From the NCBI RefSeq assembly GCF_001613345.1, contig NZ_BDCE01000095.1, positions 1-37,669 of the forward strand: a DNA stretch of 37,669 bases, in the 5' to 3' direction. Positions 24,494-31,745 of this stretch are shown here, one piece after another. Both the position numbers and the translations under genes were made by a program. The notes under the pieces are model-generated. The model did no database searches. It saw only the letters and a program-made list of their open reading frames with translations, and was not told the DNA's origin. Position 1 is the first letter of the stretch. Each line of letters begins with the position of its first letter. The DNA comes from Nocardia uniformis NBRC 13702. Lineage in GTDB: Bacteria > Actinomycetota > Actinomycetes > Mycobacteriales > Mycobacteriaceae.

Positions 24494-25303
24494 TTAAATC
24501 TTGGCGACTTGAGTGAAGCCGAGTTCGACCGGAGTCTCGCGGCCGAAGATCGAGACCAGCACCTTGAGCTTCTGCTGCTCGGCATTGACCTCGGAGATGC
24601 TGGCCGGGAGGGTGGCGAACGGGCCGTCCATCACGGTGACGGACTCGCCGACCTCGAAGTCGACCTCAATGGTCGGCTTGGCGGAAACGCCCTCACCGGA
24701 CGCGGCGGCGGAACCGGCGCCGGCGGCAGCCGCGGCGGGCTTCTTCTGCTGCGCGGCGGGGACCAGGAACTTCACCACGTCGCCGATGGACAGCGGTGAG
24801 GGCCGCGAAGTAGCGCCGACGAAACCGGTGACACCGGGGGTATTGCGAACCGCACCCCAGGACTCGTCATTCAGTTCCATACGCACCAGGATGTAGCCCG
24901 GCAGCACCTTGCGGTTGACGTTCTTCTTCTGGCCGTTCTTGATCTCGGTGACCTCTTCGGTCGGAACCTCGACCTGGAAGATGTACTCCTCGAGACCGAG
25001 GTTCTGCACGCGGGTTTCGAGATTGGCCTTGACCTTGTTCTCGTAACCGGCGTAGGAGTGCACGACGTACCAGTCGCCGGGGGCGCGCCGCAGCGCCGCC
25101 TTCATTTCCGCGACGGGGTCGGCGGGTTCGGCATCGATGGGTACGGAGGTGTCGATGACCTCATCGGTGTCGGCGGGCTCAGCGTCGATGGACTCAGCTT
25201 CCGCGGCCGGCTCGAGGTCGGCGGATTCCTCGACGATGCCGGTGGCCTCCACCGTGTCGTCGACCTGGAATTCGTCGGTTGTGCCGTTCTCCGGGGTGCT
25301 CAC
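24494..25303 (-). CDS. nusG: Transcription termination/antitermination factor NusG
   Basis: The product is 269 aa. An acidic, disordered N-terminal extension (1-70, with repeated 'IDAEPAD') precedes the NGN domain (about 76-185: DWYVVHSYAGYENKVKANLE; KVLPGYILVRMELND). An Ala/Gly-rich linker (KKPAAAAAGAGSAAASGEG) joins it to the KOW domain (FEVGESVTVMDGPFATLPAS; LKVLVSIFGRETPVEL). Acidic extensions of this kind are usual in actinobacterial NusG. The start is GTG 25303, with AGGAAG 10 nt upstream. It lies 131 nt after secE; the spacer contains two adjacent hairpins (GCCGGGT/ACCCGGC at 25345-25362 and GGCGGA/TCCGCC just after). Confidence 0.98.
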   Translation of the reverse strand: MSTPENGTTDEFQVDDTVEATGIVEESADLEPAAEAESIDAEPADTDEVIDTSVPIDAEPADPVAEMKAALRRAPGDWYVVHSYAGYENKVKANLETRVQNLGLEEYIFQVEVPTEEVTEIKNGQKKNVNRKVLPGYILVRMELNDESWGAVRNTPGVTGFVGATSRPSPLSIGDVVKFLVPAAQQKKPAAAAAGAGSAAASGEGVSAKPTIEVDFEVGESVTVMDGPFATLPASISEVNAEQQKLKVLVSIFGRETPVELGFTQVAKI

Positions 25304-25434
25304 TGGGCACTCGCTTCCTGTGTCGTCACGTACATCCTGTGCGTGCCGGGTCGATACCCGGCGGATGGCTCCGCCTGCTGAGACATTCGGGCCGAACCAT
25401 CTGCCTCGGGACGGTACCCGGCGTCGACGGTCAG

Positions 25435-25824
25435 TTAGCCGAACAGCCAGCTGACACCCTTGATGAACGCCACATCCACTCCGGCGATGAACGAGACCAT
25501 GAAGATCACGAACACCAGGACAACGCTCGTATAGGTGACCATCTGCTTGCGGTTGGGCCAGATGACCTTGCGAAGTTCCGCGATAACTTCCTTGAGGAAC
25601 TTCAACAGACGCTTGAACGGATTACCCGTACCGCCACGCCCGGCCTCGGCCGGCTTGCTCGTCTTCTTCAACGAGGGCCGATCGACGGTTGCGATCGAAC
25701 CTGTTGTCTCCGCCTGCGACGTACGAGTCCGCCGAGTGGAACGCTTGCCGCTCGGGCGAGCCACCGCATTGGTGTCGTCGCCCTCATCGGCAGCGCCGTG
25801 GCGAGTATCCCGCTCGTCGACCAC
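25435..25824 (-). CDS. secE: Preprotein translocase subunit SecE
   Basis: The product is 129 aa. A long polar N-terminal region (1-65, GKRSTRRTRTSQ...) is followed by the conserved cytoplasmic helix FLKEVIAELRKVIWPNRKQM and one membrane span (TSVVLVFVIFMVSFIAGVDV). SecE clamps SecY in the Sec channel. The start is GTG 25824, about 5 nt after GAGAGGA. It lies 30 nt downstream of tRNA-Trp and upstream of nusG, the standard actinobacterial order. Confidence 0.96.
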   Translation of the reverse strand: MVDERDTRHGAADEGDDTNAVARPSGKRSTRRTRTSQAETTGSIATVDRPSLKKTSKPAEAGRGGTGNPFKRLLKFLKEVIAELRKVIWPNRKQMVTYTSVVLVFVIFMVSFIAGVDVAFIKGVSWLFG

Positions 25825-25854
25825 GTCGATCCTCTCTCGTCGCTGGCATTAGGG

Positions 25855-25927
<73 letters not shown>

Positions 25928-25997
25928 TCGGCTGGACGGAAATTCACAGCTATCCAGCCACTGGTTTCTTCAGTTGTACCGGGTTTTTCACAAGTAC

Positions 25998-26023
25998 GCG
26001 CGCCGCTCCTCGGAGCAGCGCGC
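25998..26023 (-). terminator. GC-rich hairpin upstream of tRNA-Trp
   Basis: A 12-bp stem (GCGCGCCGCTCC with GGAGCAGCGCGC, one mismatch) with a very short loop lies between hadAB and tRNA-Trp. It lacks a T-run, so terminator function is tentative. Besides this hairpin and the palindromes at 26117-26192, I see no gene in 25928-26219. Confidence 0.45.
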
Positions 26024-26116
26024 ATCGGCTGGTGACCCCAGATTCACAAGTCTACGTTAACCCGCACGCGAATCGCCAATCGGGGTGATCACTGTCCGCC
26101 GATGCGTCCCCACCCC

Positions 26117-26148
26117 GTCAGTCCGGCGCGCTTTTGGCCGGAATCCAC
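26117..26148 (+). repeat. 32-bp palindromic repeat, copy 3 (forward)
   Basis: The element begins GTCAGTCCGGC (one base off the other copies, which slightly breaks the stem) and ends GGCCGGAATCCAC. It faces copy 4, 12 bp away, downstream of hadAB. Confidence 0.82.
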
Positions 26149-26160
26149 TACTGATCGGAG

Positions 26161-26192
26161 GTGGATCCCGGCCAAATGCACGCCGGGATGAC
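26161..26192 (-). repeat. 32-bp palindromic repeat, copy 4 (reverse)
   Basis: The element begins GTGGATCCCGGCCA and ends CACGCCGGGATGAC, as in copies 2 and 5. Together with copy 3 it could form an extended cruciform or a transcript-end hairpin 28 nt beyond the hadAB stop. Confidence 0.85.
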
Positions 26193-26219
26193 GAGGGGCG
26201 TAGATGACCTGGGGGTCGG

Positions 26220-27320
26220 TCAGGCCAACTGCACAGTGGCGGTGGCGCGTCCGAAGATCTTGCGGCCTTCGGACTTTGCGACAATCGCCACTACCGCGGT
26301 CCTGGTTTCCGGGTCGACCGACTTGACCTTGCCGGTGTATTCGATCTCGGCGGCGCGGTCGGCGGGGACATAGACCGGGCTGGTGAAGCGCACGTTGTAC
26401 TCCTTCACCGCACCCGGGTCGCCCAGCCAGGAGGTGACGAAACCGCCGCCCAGGCCCATGGTCAACATGCCATGTGCCACAACGTTTTCCAGACCGACGA
26501 GTTTGCAGACGTCGTCGCTCCAGTGAATCGGGTTGGCATCGCCGGAAACACCCGCGTAGTTCACCAGATCGCCGCGGGTCAGGCGGACGATGCGCGCGGG
26601 CAGAATATCGCCGGCGGCTACATCCTCGAAACGCAGGCCGTGCCTGGTCCGGGTGGACGCGTCGGCCGCGCCGCGCGGCTCGGGGCGCGGCGCCTTCGGC
26701 AGCTCGGGCACATCGATGCGCGCGTGGTGGGCGGGACGCTCTTCCGGGCCGAGGCCGTGCATGAGCACATTGCGCACCGCGCCGGAGAGATTGGGATCGA
26801 TATCACCGCCGCTGCGACCGATCAGCGTGGTGTAGGTGGTGAGCACCAGCTCGTTGTCCTGCGCGACCACATCGTTCTTGGTGACGATGATGTCGCCACC
26901 GAACGCCTGGCGGAACGAATGCAGGTAGACGATGCAGCTGAGCTGATCCCCGGCCTTGATCGGGCGGTGGAATTCCAGAATCTGATCGGTCTGCATGATC
27001 TGGCTCAGGTCGTAGCCGGTGACGACCTGCTCGAAGAGCGCGGTCTGGGCCAGAATGCCGACCAGGGAGATAAAGCTGAGCGGGGCGACCAGACCGTCGT
27101 AGCCGTACTCCTGGGCAATGTCCTCATCCCAGTGCGCCGGGTGGTAGTCCTGCACGGCGCGGGCGTACTCACGCACCTTCTCGCGGCCGACCTCGTAGTA
27201 GTCGTCCACCCGGTAGTGGTGGCCGACCATGGCGGCGGCGTGCGCGGCGGGATCGAAAACCTCGCCTGGATCGACCATATCGGCCTCGATGTCGGTTACG
27301 GCCTCGGTGTTGACAGTCAC
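26220..27320 (-). CDS. Fused HadA-HadB-type (3R)-hydroxyacyl-ACP dehydratase
   Basis: The product is 366 aa. Residues about 31-170 match the HadA/HadC structural half (MVGHHYRVDDYYEVGREKVR; LVAPLSFISLVGILAQTA; YTTLIGRSGGD). Residues about 228-366 match catalytic HadB (LTRGDLVNYAGVSGDANPIHW with Asp261 and His266 of the hydratase-2 motif, then VAHGMLTMGLGGGFVTSWLG and KIFGRATATVQLA). In mycobacteria these are separate subunits that dehydrate 3-hydroxyacyl-ACP in the mycolic-acid FAS-II cycle; here a Pro/Arg-rich linker (about 190-227) joins them and no separate hadC is adjacent. The start is GTG 27320, with a modest ribosome-binding site. ATG 27278 or residue 31 are possible later starts. Confidence 0.9.
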   Translation of the reverse strand: MTVNTEAVTDIEADMVDPGEVFDPAAHAAAMVGHHYRVDDYYEVGREKVREYARAVQDYHPAHWDEDIAQEYGYDGLVAPLSFISLVGILAQTALFEQVVTGYDLSQIMQTDQILEFHRPIKAGDQLSCIVYLHSFRQAFGGDIIVTKNDVVAQDNELVLTTYTTLIGRSGGDIDPNLSGAVRNVLMHGLGPEERPAHHARIDVPELPKAPRPEPRGAADASTRTRHGLRFEDVAAGDILPARIVRLTRGDLVNYAGVSGDANPIHWSDDVCKLVGLENVVAHGMLTMGLGGGFVTSWLGDPGAVKEYNVRFTSPVYVPADRAAEIEYTGKVKSVDPETRTAVVAIVAKSEGRKIFGRATATVQLA

Positions 27321-27338
27321 GGCAGGAAGTCCCTATCT

Positions 27339-27382
27339 GATCCCGAACGGGATCGGGCGGAGCGCTGAACCACCGCTATATA
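27339..27382 (-). promoter_or_regulatory. hadAB promoter region with palindromic operator candidate
   Basis: On the minus strand a TATATA (27377-27382) lies upstream of a perfect 16-bp palindrome GATCCCGAACGGGATC (27339-27354), which ends 19 nt before the hadAB start. No clear -35 was found. The palindrome could bind a repressor or form an mRNA hairpin. Confidence 0.35.
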
Positions 27383-27482
27383 CACCAAGAGCCGGACCGG
27401 GGCCACTGTCCCGCTGTATGAGGGACGAAGTGACTACGCCGATCCGGCACTTCTTCCACGCGGTAGGACGCGCGGGTTTAAG

Positions 27483-27653
27483 TTAGCGAGACTCGCGGTG
27501 GGCCCGGTGGGTACCGCAGTTGGGGCAGAACTTCTTGAGTTCCAGACGATCCGGGTCGTTACGCCGGTTCTTCTTGGTGATGTAGTTACGGTGCTTGCAC
27601 TGCTCGCAGGCCAAGGTGATCTTTGGCCGGATATCAGTGGACTTCGCGGCCAC
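27483..27653 (-). CDS. rpmG: 50S ribosomal protein L33
   Basis: A 56-aa protein, MAAKSTDIRPKITLACEQCK followed by HRNYITKKNRRNDPDRLELK and KFCPNCGTHRAHRESR. It has all four zinc-ribbon cysteines (Cys16, Cys19, Cys43, Cys46), so it is the zinc-binding C+ form. The start is GTG 27653, 6 nt after AAGAAGG; the stop is TAA. It lies between tRNA-Met and hadAB, the same place as rpmG2 in M. tuberculosis. Confidence 0.97.
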   Translation of the reverse strand: MAAKSTDIRPKITLACEQCKHRNYITKKNRRNDPDRLELKKFCPNCGTHRAHRESR

Positions 27654-27698
27654 GATGCGCCTTCTTTCCGGTCAGCCTGATGGTTAATCAGTATGGGG

Positions 27699-27771
27699 TA
27701 GCGATGGCCGGACTTGAACCGGCGACACAACGATTATGAGTCGTTTGCTCTACCAACTGAGCTACACCGCC
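27699..27771 (-). tRNA. metT: tRNA-Met (anticodon CAT, elongator)
   Basis: Cloverleaf on the minus strand: acceptor GGCGGTG pairing with CATCGCT (two G-U pairs), anticodon stem AACGA/TCGTT around CTCATAA, T-loop TTCAAGT, discriminator A. It lacks the initiator C1-A72 feature and the three-GC anticodon stem, so it is an elongator. CCA is not encoded. Confidence 0.95.
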
Positions 27772-27845
27772 ATGCGAGGATTCGCGGCGGCGATAGCTCG
27801 GTCATCGATCTGGATGCCGAGTCGGTCACCACCGGCAATCCGGCG

Positions 27846-27918
27846 AGCCCCCTAACGGAATCGAACCGTTGACCTTTTCCTTACCATGGAAACGCTCTAC
27901 CGACTGAGCTAAGGGGGC
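27846..27918 (-). tRNA. thrT: tRNA-Thr (anticodon GGT)
   Basis: Cloverleaf on the minus strand: acceptor GCCCCCT/AGGGGGC, anticodon stem TTTCC/GGAAA around ATGGTAA, T-loop TTCGATT, discriminator T. It precedes tRNA-Met and rpmG. CCA is not encoded. Confidence 0.96.
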
Positions 27919-27960
27919 ATGTCTGCGTGGCTCCGACCTTGCGGTCGGGGCGCTGAAGAC

Positions 27961-27997
27961 TTGAACGAGGTTACACAACATCTCGACCCAACTACAA
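27961..27997 (-). promoter_or_regulatory. Possible promoter of the tRNA-Thr/tRNA-Met/rpmG transcript
   Basis: On the minus strand TTGTAG is followed after 18 bp by TAACCT (27968-27973), a TANNNT -10 box, about 43 nt upstream of the mature tRNA-Thr 5' end. The -35 matches only three of six consensus bases. A small CCGACC/GGTCGG hairpin (27933-27948) lies in between. Confidence 0.35.
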
Positions 27998-28048
27998 ACC
28001 GTGTGGTGAGAGATGGTTTTCACGGGTGAACAACCGGCAGTCGAGGAG

Positions 28049-28080
28049 GTGGATCCCGGCCACGGGCGCGCCGGGATGAC
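28049..28080 (-). repeat. 32-bp palindromic repeat, copy 5 (reverse)
   Basis: The element begins GTGGATCCCGGCCA and ends GCGCCGGGATGAC. It is the first of a pair whose order is opposite to the other two pairs (reverse then forward, 30 bp apart). Confidence 0.85.
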
Positions 28081-28110
28081 GGGCGCGGCACTCAGGGGCG
28101 GCGGGCGCTC

Positions 28111-28142
28111 GTCATTCCGGCGTGCTTGTGGCCGGAATCCAC
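28111..28142 (+). repeat. 32-bp palindromic repeat, copy 6 (forward)
   Basis: The element begins GTCATTCCGGC and ends GGCCGGAATCCAC, the cleanest forward copy. It ends 16 bp before the tRNA-Tyr terminator stem. Confidence 0.87.
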
Positions 28143-28157
28143 GCCGCGAACACACGA

Positions 28158-28190
28158 AACCCCCTGGGACCTTGATGGTTCCAGGGGGTT
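28158..28190 (-). terminator. Intrinsic terminator of tRNA-Tyr
   Basis: Arms AACCCCCTGG and CCAGGGGGTT (10 bp) lie 8 nt beyond the tRNA-Tyr 3' end; the minus-strand sequence continues TTTCGTGTGTT. Confidence 0.8.
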
Positions 28191-28197
28191 CGCGGGG

Positions 28198-28280
28198 TGG
28201 CAGATGTAGGATTCGAACCTACGTAGGCTTTCGCCGACGGATTTACAGTCCGCTCCCATTGGCCGCTCGGGCAATCTGCC
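28198..28280 (-). tRNA. tyrT: tRNA-Tyr (anticodon GTA)
   Basis: Class II tRNA on the minus strand: acceptor GGCAGAT/ATCTGCC, anticodon stem GCGGA/TCCGT around CTGTAAA, long variable arm, T-loop TTCGAAT, discriminator A. A TATTCT box at 28304-28309, 24 nt upstream, is a likely -10 element. Confidence 0.95.
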
Positions 28281-28419
28281 GTGCGCCTTACAGCGCGGTG
28301 ACGAGAATACATCGAACCCCCTCCCGGAACGCAAACCGGCTGGAAAACGCGGTGCCGGACGGACTACCTTCGGCGGGACAACCCCGCAAAACTTCCGATC
28401 TCGGACAGGAGCACAAGCA

Positions 28420-28911
28420 GTGGCCGATTCGTCGTTCGATGTCGTCAGCAAGGTCGATCGCCAGGAGGTGGATAACGCCCTCAACCAGGCGGCTAAGGAG
28501 CTGAGCACCCGCTACGACTTCCGCGGCACCGGCGCGAGCATCGAATGGTCCGGCGAGGAGAAGATCGTTCTCCAGGCCGAGGCCGAGGATCGCGTCAAGG
28601 CCGCGCTGGAGGTGTTCAAGGAGAAGCTGATTCGCCGCGATATCTCCCTGAAATCATTCGATGCCGGCGATCCCCAGCAGTCCGGCAAGGTGTACAAGAT
28701 CACAGGCGAGATCGTGCAGGGCATCTCCCAGGAGAACGCCAAGAAGATCTCCAAGAAGATCCGCGAAGAGGGCCCCAAGAGCGTGAAGGCGCAGATCCAG
28801 GGCGATGAACTGCGCGTCAGCAGCAAGAACCGCGACGATCTGCAGGCCGTGATCTCACTGCTCAAGGGCGGCGACTTCGACGTGGCGCTGCAGTTCGTGA
28901 ATTACCGGTAG
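28420..28911 (+). CDS. YajQ family nucleotide-binding protein
   Basis: The product is 163 aa, the normal length. YajQ proteins have two ferredoxin-like folds; some bind cyclic di-GMP or nucleotides and others tRNA, so the function here is open. The opening SSFDVVSKVDRQEVDNALNQ and the motif RYDFRGTGASIEW are signature stretches, with a repeated fold after DISLKSFDAGDPQQSGKVYK and a conserved end GGDFDVALQFVNYR. The start is GTG 28420, 7 nt after AGGAG. It is a single-gene unit, followed by a strong hairpin at 28926-28955 and transcribed divergently from tRNA-Tyr. Confidence 0.96.
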   Translation: MADSSFDVVSKVDRQEVDNALNQAAKELSTRYDFRGTGASIEWSGEEKIVLQAEAEDRVKAALEVFKEKLIRRDISLKSFDAGDPQQSGKVYKITGEIVQGISQENAKKISKKIREEGPKSVKAQIQGDELRVSSKNRDDLQAVISLLKGGDFDVALQFVNYR

Positions 28912-28925
28912 CTCGCTCGAGTCTC

Positions 28926-28955
28926 CCGTGGCCCCGGCTTACGCCGGGGCCACGG
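28926..28955 (+). terminator. Terminator hairpin after yajQ
   Basis: A perfect 13-bp inverted repeat (CCGTGGCCCCGGC and complement) with a TTAC loop, 14 nt after the stop. There is no T-run, which is common for actinobacterial I-shaped terminators. Confidence 0.75.
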
Positions 28956-29002
28956 CTCTGAATAGGGGTGGGATTCCGCCACCCCGGCCGTTCCGAGATA
29001 CA

Positions 29003-29160
29003 GTGCGCCCGCCACGCGCGCAGCACCTACCGCCGCACGCACGACCTGCCGCCTCACGTGAGACCCGCCACCCCACGCAGGGACCTGCCACCTCACGCAG
29101 GGAGCCGCCACCTCACGAGCGACCTGCCGCCCTCGCGTGCGAGCCGCCTCGCGCGCGATC
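29003..29160. repeat. Degenerate 20-bp tandem repeat, about seven units
   Basis: Units resembling GACCTGCCACCTCACGCAGG follow one another with 19-20 bp spacing; clear units begin at 29043, 29062, 29082, 29102, 29121 and 29141, with weaker ones before. The array fills the space between yajQ and the VOC gene. It has no spacers and is not a CRISPR. Confidence 0.75.
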
Positions 29161-29178
29161 GACTGCTCGCCTGTGGCC

Positions 29179-29616
29179 CTACTGCATTGTGCTCGGGTCG
29201 AATTCGCGCTTCTCGACGAGGACCAGCCAGTTTCCGGAATTGTCGCGGACGATGGCTTCGACGCCGTAGGGGCGTTCGGCGGGCGGCTGGACGAATTCGA
29301 CGCCCTTGGCGGTGAGTTCCTCGAAGGTCTTCTGGCAGTTGTCGGTTGCCAGGCCCAGGGCGCCGTTGGTGCCGTTGGCGAGGGCGCGGCGGACGGCTTC
29401 GGCGAAGTTCTCGTCCAGGGGTGGGCCGGGGATCATGAGGGTGATCTCGAGTTCGAGATGATCGGGATGAGCTACCGTCACCCAACGAAATCCGTTGTCC
29501 CCCATGCTCACATCGGTGACTTCGACGAACCCGAGCTTATCGATGTACCACTGCTTGGCGGCGGTCTGATCCTGCACGTAGACGGTGACGAGCGAGACAT
29601 TCGTAATGGTTGTCAT
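29179..29616 (-). CDS. VOC (glyoxalase/bleomycin-resistance) superfamily protein
   Basis: The product is 145 aa with two beta-alpha-beta-beta-beta modules. The first is NVSLVTVYVQDQTAAKQWYI then FRWVTVAHPDHLELEITLMI. The second is GTNGALGLATDNCQKTFEEL then VEAIVRDNSGNWLVLVEKRE. Metal-ligand Glu positions are plausible (ELEI, LVEK), but the usual His of the first strand is absent, so glyoxalase activity is not assured. It is transcribed behind a small AraC regulator, 52 nt apart; AraC-VOC pairs recur in actinobacteria and may respond to a small toxic compound. The start is ATG 29616 without a recognisable ribosome-binding site. Confidence 0.88.
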   Translation of the reverse strand: MTTITNVSLVTVYVQDQTAAKQWYIDKLGFVEVTDVSMGDNGFRWVTVAHPDHLELEITLMIPGPPLDENFAEAVRRALANGTNGALGLATDNCQKTFEELTAKGVEFVQPPAERPYGVEAIVRDNSGNWLVLVEKREFDPSTMQ

Positions 29617-29668
29617 ACGCCAAGGCTATGAACTCGACCCTTGCGACGCTTCTCCAAAATTGCGGTGT

Positions 29669-30088
29669 TCAATCCGGGAGCTTGCGGTCGGACAGGCCGT
29701 GCATGAAGACGTAGCAGCCGGGGATGGGTGGGGTGCCCTCGGCGGCGAATTTGGCCTGGTACTCCGAGGGGGACATGCCGACGAGCTCGGTGAACTTGCC
29801 GCTGAAGGACCCGAGGCTGGTGTAGCCGACCAGCATGCAGGTCTCGGTGACCGTCACATTCGAGGAGCGCAGCAGATCCTGGGCGCGTTCGATGCGGCGT
29901 TCAGCCAGGTAGACGGCGGGCGTCTTGCCGTAGGTGGCCGCGAAGCAGCGCAGGAAGTGGTACTTGGACACACCTGCGGCCGCCGCCAGACTGTCCAGAT
30001 CCAGCGGCTCCGCGTAATTCCGGTCGGCCAGGTCCCGCGCTCGCCGCAGGTGCGGGAGCAGATCTTCCGGAACCGGCCGGGCGCTCAC
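29669..30088 (-). CDS. Small AraC-family transcriptional regulator
   Basis: The product is 139 aa and consists almost only of the double helix-turn-helix DNA-binding domain: LDSLAAAAGVSKYHFLRCFA then IERAQDLLRSSNVTVTETCM and GYTSLGSFSGKFTELVGMSP. No N-terminal ligand domain is present, as in MarA/SoxS-type proteins. A conserved tail PPIPGCYVFMHGL follows. The start is GTG 30088, with GTGA overlapping the menJ stop, so it is translationally coupled to menJ. Its likely target is the adjacent VOC gene and/or its own operon, by inference only. Confidence 0.9.
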   Translation of the reverse strand: MSARPVPEDLLPHLRRARDLADRNYAEPLDLDSLAAAAGVSKYHFLRCFAATYGKTPAVYLAERRIERAQDLLRSSNVTVTETCMLVGYTSLGSFSGKFTELVGMSPSEYQAKFAAEGTPPIPGCYVFMHGLSDRKLPD

Positions 30089-31359
30089 GAGAAGGGCTGG
30101 AGTTCGTCGAAACGCAGCGAGGCTCGGCCCGCGCCGCGCCAGAGCTTGGCGGTGAGGTCGAGATCCTCATCGGTGACCAGATTGCCCATGACCCGAACCG
30201 CCGTGCGCTGCAAGAGTTTCGAGCGCATGACCGGGGGTCCGCCGAATGGCACCGCGCGCGGGTGGGTGGCCAGCGCGGCGAGGCGGCGCGCCACCGAGTA
30301 GGTGCGGCCGTAGCGGGCGCGCAACATATCCGGCCACAGTCCGCTCAGATCGGGTTCGTCGAGGATTCCGGCGAGCATGTGCCCGCCCTCCAGGCCGTAG
30401 TCGATGCCCTCGCCATTGAGCGGGTTCACGCATCCGGCGGCGTCACCGACCAGCGCCCAGTTGCGGCCCGCCACATTCGAGACCGCGCCACCCATGGGCA
30501 GCAGCGCCGAGGCGACCGCACGCGCTTCACCCTCGAATCCCCATTCCGCGCGGCGCTGCGAAACATAGTGCTGCAGTAGCGGTTTCAATGAAATATTGGA
30601 GGGCCGCTGTTCGGTGGCGAGGGAGCCGACGCCGATATTGACCTCACCGTTGCCGAGCGGGAACACCCATCCGTAGCCGGGGAGCAGGGTGCCCTCGGCA
30701 TCGCGAAGTTCAAGATGGGAGGTAATCCACGGATCGTCGCTGCGCTCGGATTTGATGTAGGCCCGCGCCGCCACGCCGTACGCGTACTGGCGATGCCAGG
30801 TGCGGCCCAGCAGTTTGCCGACCGGCGACCGCACCCCGTCGGCCACGATCAGGGTCTTGCAGCCGATGGCATGCAGTCCACTGTCGGTTTTGACGGTCAC
30901 CCCGGTGACCCGGTCACCGTCGCGCGCCACCTCGATCACGCGCGCGCCATCCACCATCTTCGCGCCGGACTTCATCGCGGTCTCGCGCAATTTATCGTCG
31001 AGTTCGGTTCGCGGAACAGCACTTCCATAGCTGGGGAACGACCCACCCGGCCACGGCAGCAACGCCTCCCGCCCGAACCCGGCCATCCGCAATCCGCGAT
31101 TCACCGTATGCGCCCGCAGCCACTCCCCCAGCCCCAAATGCTCCAGCTCCGCGGTCGCCCGCGGCGTCAGCCCGTCACCACAGGTCTTATCCCGGGGAAA
31201 TACCGCCGAATCGATCAGCAGTACATCGCGTCCGGCCCGAGCCGCCCAGGCCGCCGATGCCGATCCGGCCGGTCCCGCCCCCACCACCAGCACATCCGCA
31301 TGCGCGGGCAATACATTCGAAGTGTGCCCCTGCACGGGCGTCGCATCCGGTGAACCCAT
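30085..31359 (-). CDS. menJ: Menaquinone reductase MenJ (geranylgeranyl-reductase family)
   Basis: The product is 424 aa. It has a Rossmann FAD site ADVLVVGAGPAGSASAAWAA, the family motif FPRDKTCGDGLTPRA, a DGVRSPVGKLLGR stretch, and the second FAD motif WALVGDAAGCVNPLNGEGID followed by YGLEGGH. It matches M. tuberculosis Rv0561c closely along its length; that enzyme saturates one isoprene unit of the menaquinone side chain. The divergent grcC1 neighbour, a polyprenyl synthase, supports this. The start is ATG 31359 (MGSPDATPV), with an upstream in-frame ATG rejected because it adds unconserved residues. No clear ribosome-binding site is seen, so it may be leaderless. Confidence 0.93.
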   Translation of the reverse strand: MGSPDATPVQGHTSNVLPAHADVLVVGAGPAGSASAAWAARAGRDVLLIDSAVFPRDKTCGDGLTPRATAELEHLGLGEWLRAHTVNRGLRMAGFGREALLPWPGGSFPSYGSAVPRTELDDKLRETAMKSGAKMVDGARVIEVARDGDRVTGVTVKTDSGLHAIGCKTLIVADGVRSPVGKLLGRTWHRQYAYGVAARAYIKSERSDDPWITSHLELRDAEGTLLPGYGWVFPLGNGEVNIGVGSLATEQRPSNISLKPLLQHYVSQRRAEWGFEGEARAVASALLPMGGAVSNVAGRNWALVGDAAGCVNPLNGEGIDYGLEGGHMLAGILDEPDLSGLWPDMLRARYGRTYSVARRLAALATHPRAVPFGGPPVMRSKLLQRTAVRVMGNLVTDEDLDLTAKLWRGAGRASLRFDELQPFS

Positions 31360-31468
31360 GAGCCCAATACTTGCAGCCCCCCTGATCGCTGTCGACGCGC
31401 ACCACACCATTCACCTCCGCACCCCCTGTGAACCTGACGACACCAACCAACCCCCATCCGCCCGCACC

Positions 31469-31598
31469 GACCCGGCAGATTCCCGACACCGAACCAGCAG
31501 ATTCCCCACGCTGAGCCAGCAGCTCCCGGCACTGAACCAGCAGATTCCCCATACTGAGCCAGCAGCTCCCCGCACTGAACTAGCAGGTTCGCGGCCCG
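31469..31598. repeat. 21/22-bp tandem repeat, six units, in the menJ-grcC1 spacer
   Basis: Units beginning GACCCGGCAGATTCC, GAACCAGCAGATTCC, GAGCCAGCAGCTCCC, GAACCAGCAGATTCC, GAGCCAGCAGCTCCC and GAACTAGCAGGTTCG start at 31469, 31491, 31513, 31534, 31556 and 31577. Two alternating subtypes (ACCAGCAGATTC and GCCAGCAGCTCC) suggest duplication of a 43-bp dimer. The 502-nt gap 31360-31861 holds no convincing gene. Confidence 0.8.
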
Positions 31599-31657
31599 GT
31601 TCGGTTCTGGACTGAGTGGAGCGGGGGAGCGAAGCGGAGGAGCGGAGGGAGGGAAGA

Positions 31658-31745
31658 ACCGGACGGCAGGGCCGCGAACTTGCCGTCGCGGAGCGGCGGC
31701 CGAAAACACAGCACCGGACGGCAGGGCCGCGAACTTGCCGTCGCG
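31658..31745. repeat. 33-bp perfect direct repeat (55-bp period) upstream of grcC1
   Basis: A 33-bp sequence beginning ACCGGACGGCAGGGCCGCGA occurs at 31658-31690 and 31713-31745. Each copy includes GGGCCGCGAAC, whose complement GTTCGCGGCCC is at 31587-31597, so the segment can also fold as an inverted repeat. CCGTCGC-GCA-GCGACGG lies at the end (31738-31754). Confidence 0.85.

Noticed and set aside
29003..29160. CRISPR array
   Set aside because: Units abut without unique spacers, vary in sequence, and no cas genes are nearby.
31187..31552. Minus-strand open frame in the menJ-grcC1 spacer
   Set aside because: Its residues come largely from the 21/22-bp tandem repeat and from menJ in another frame; no ribosome-binding site or recognisable domain.
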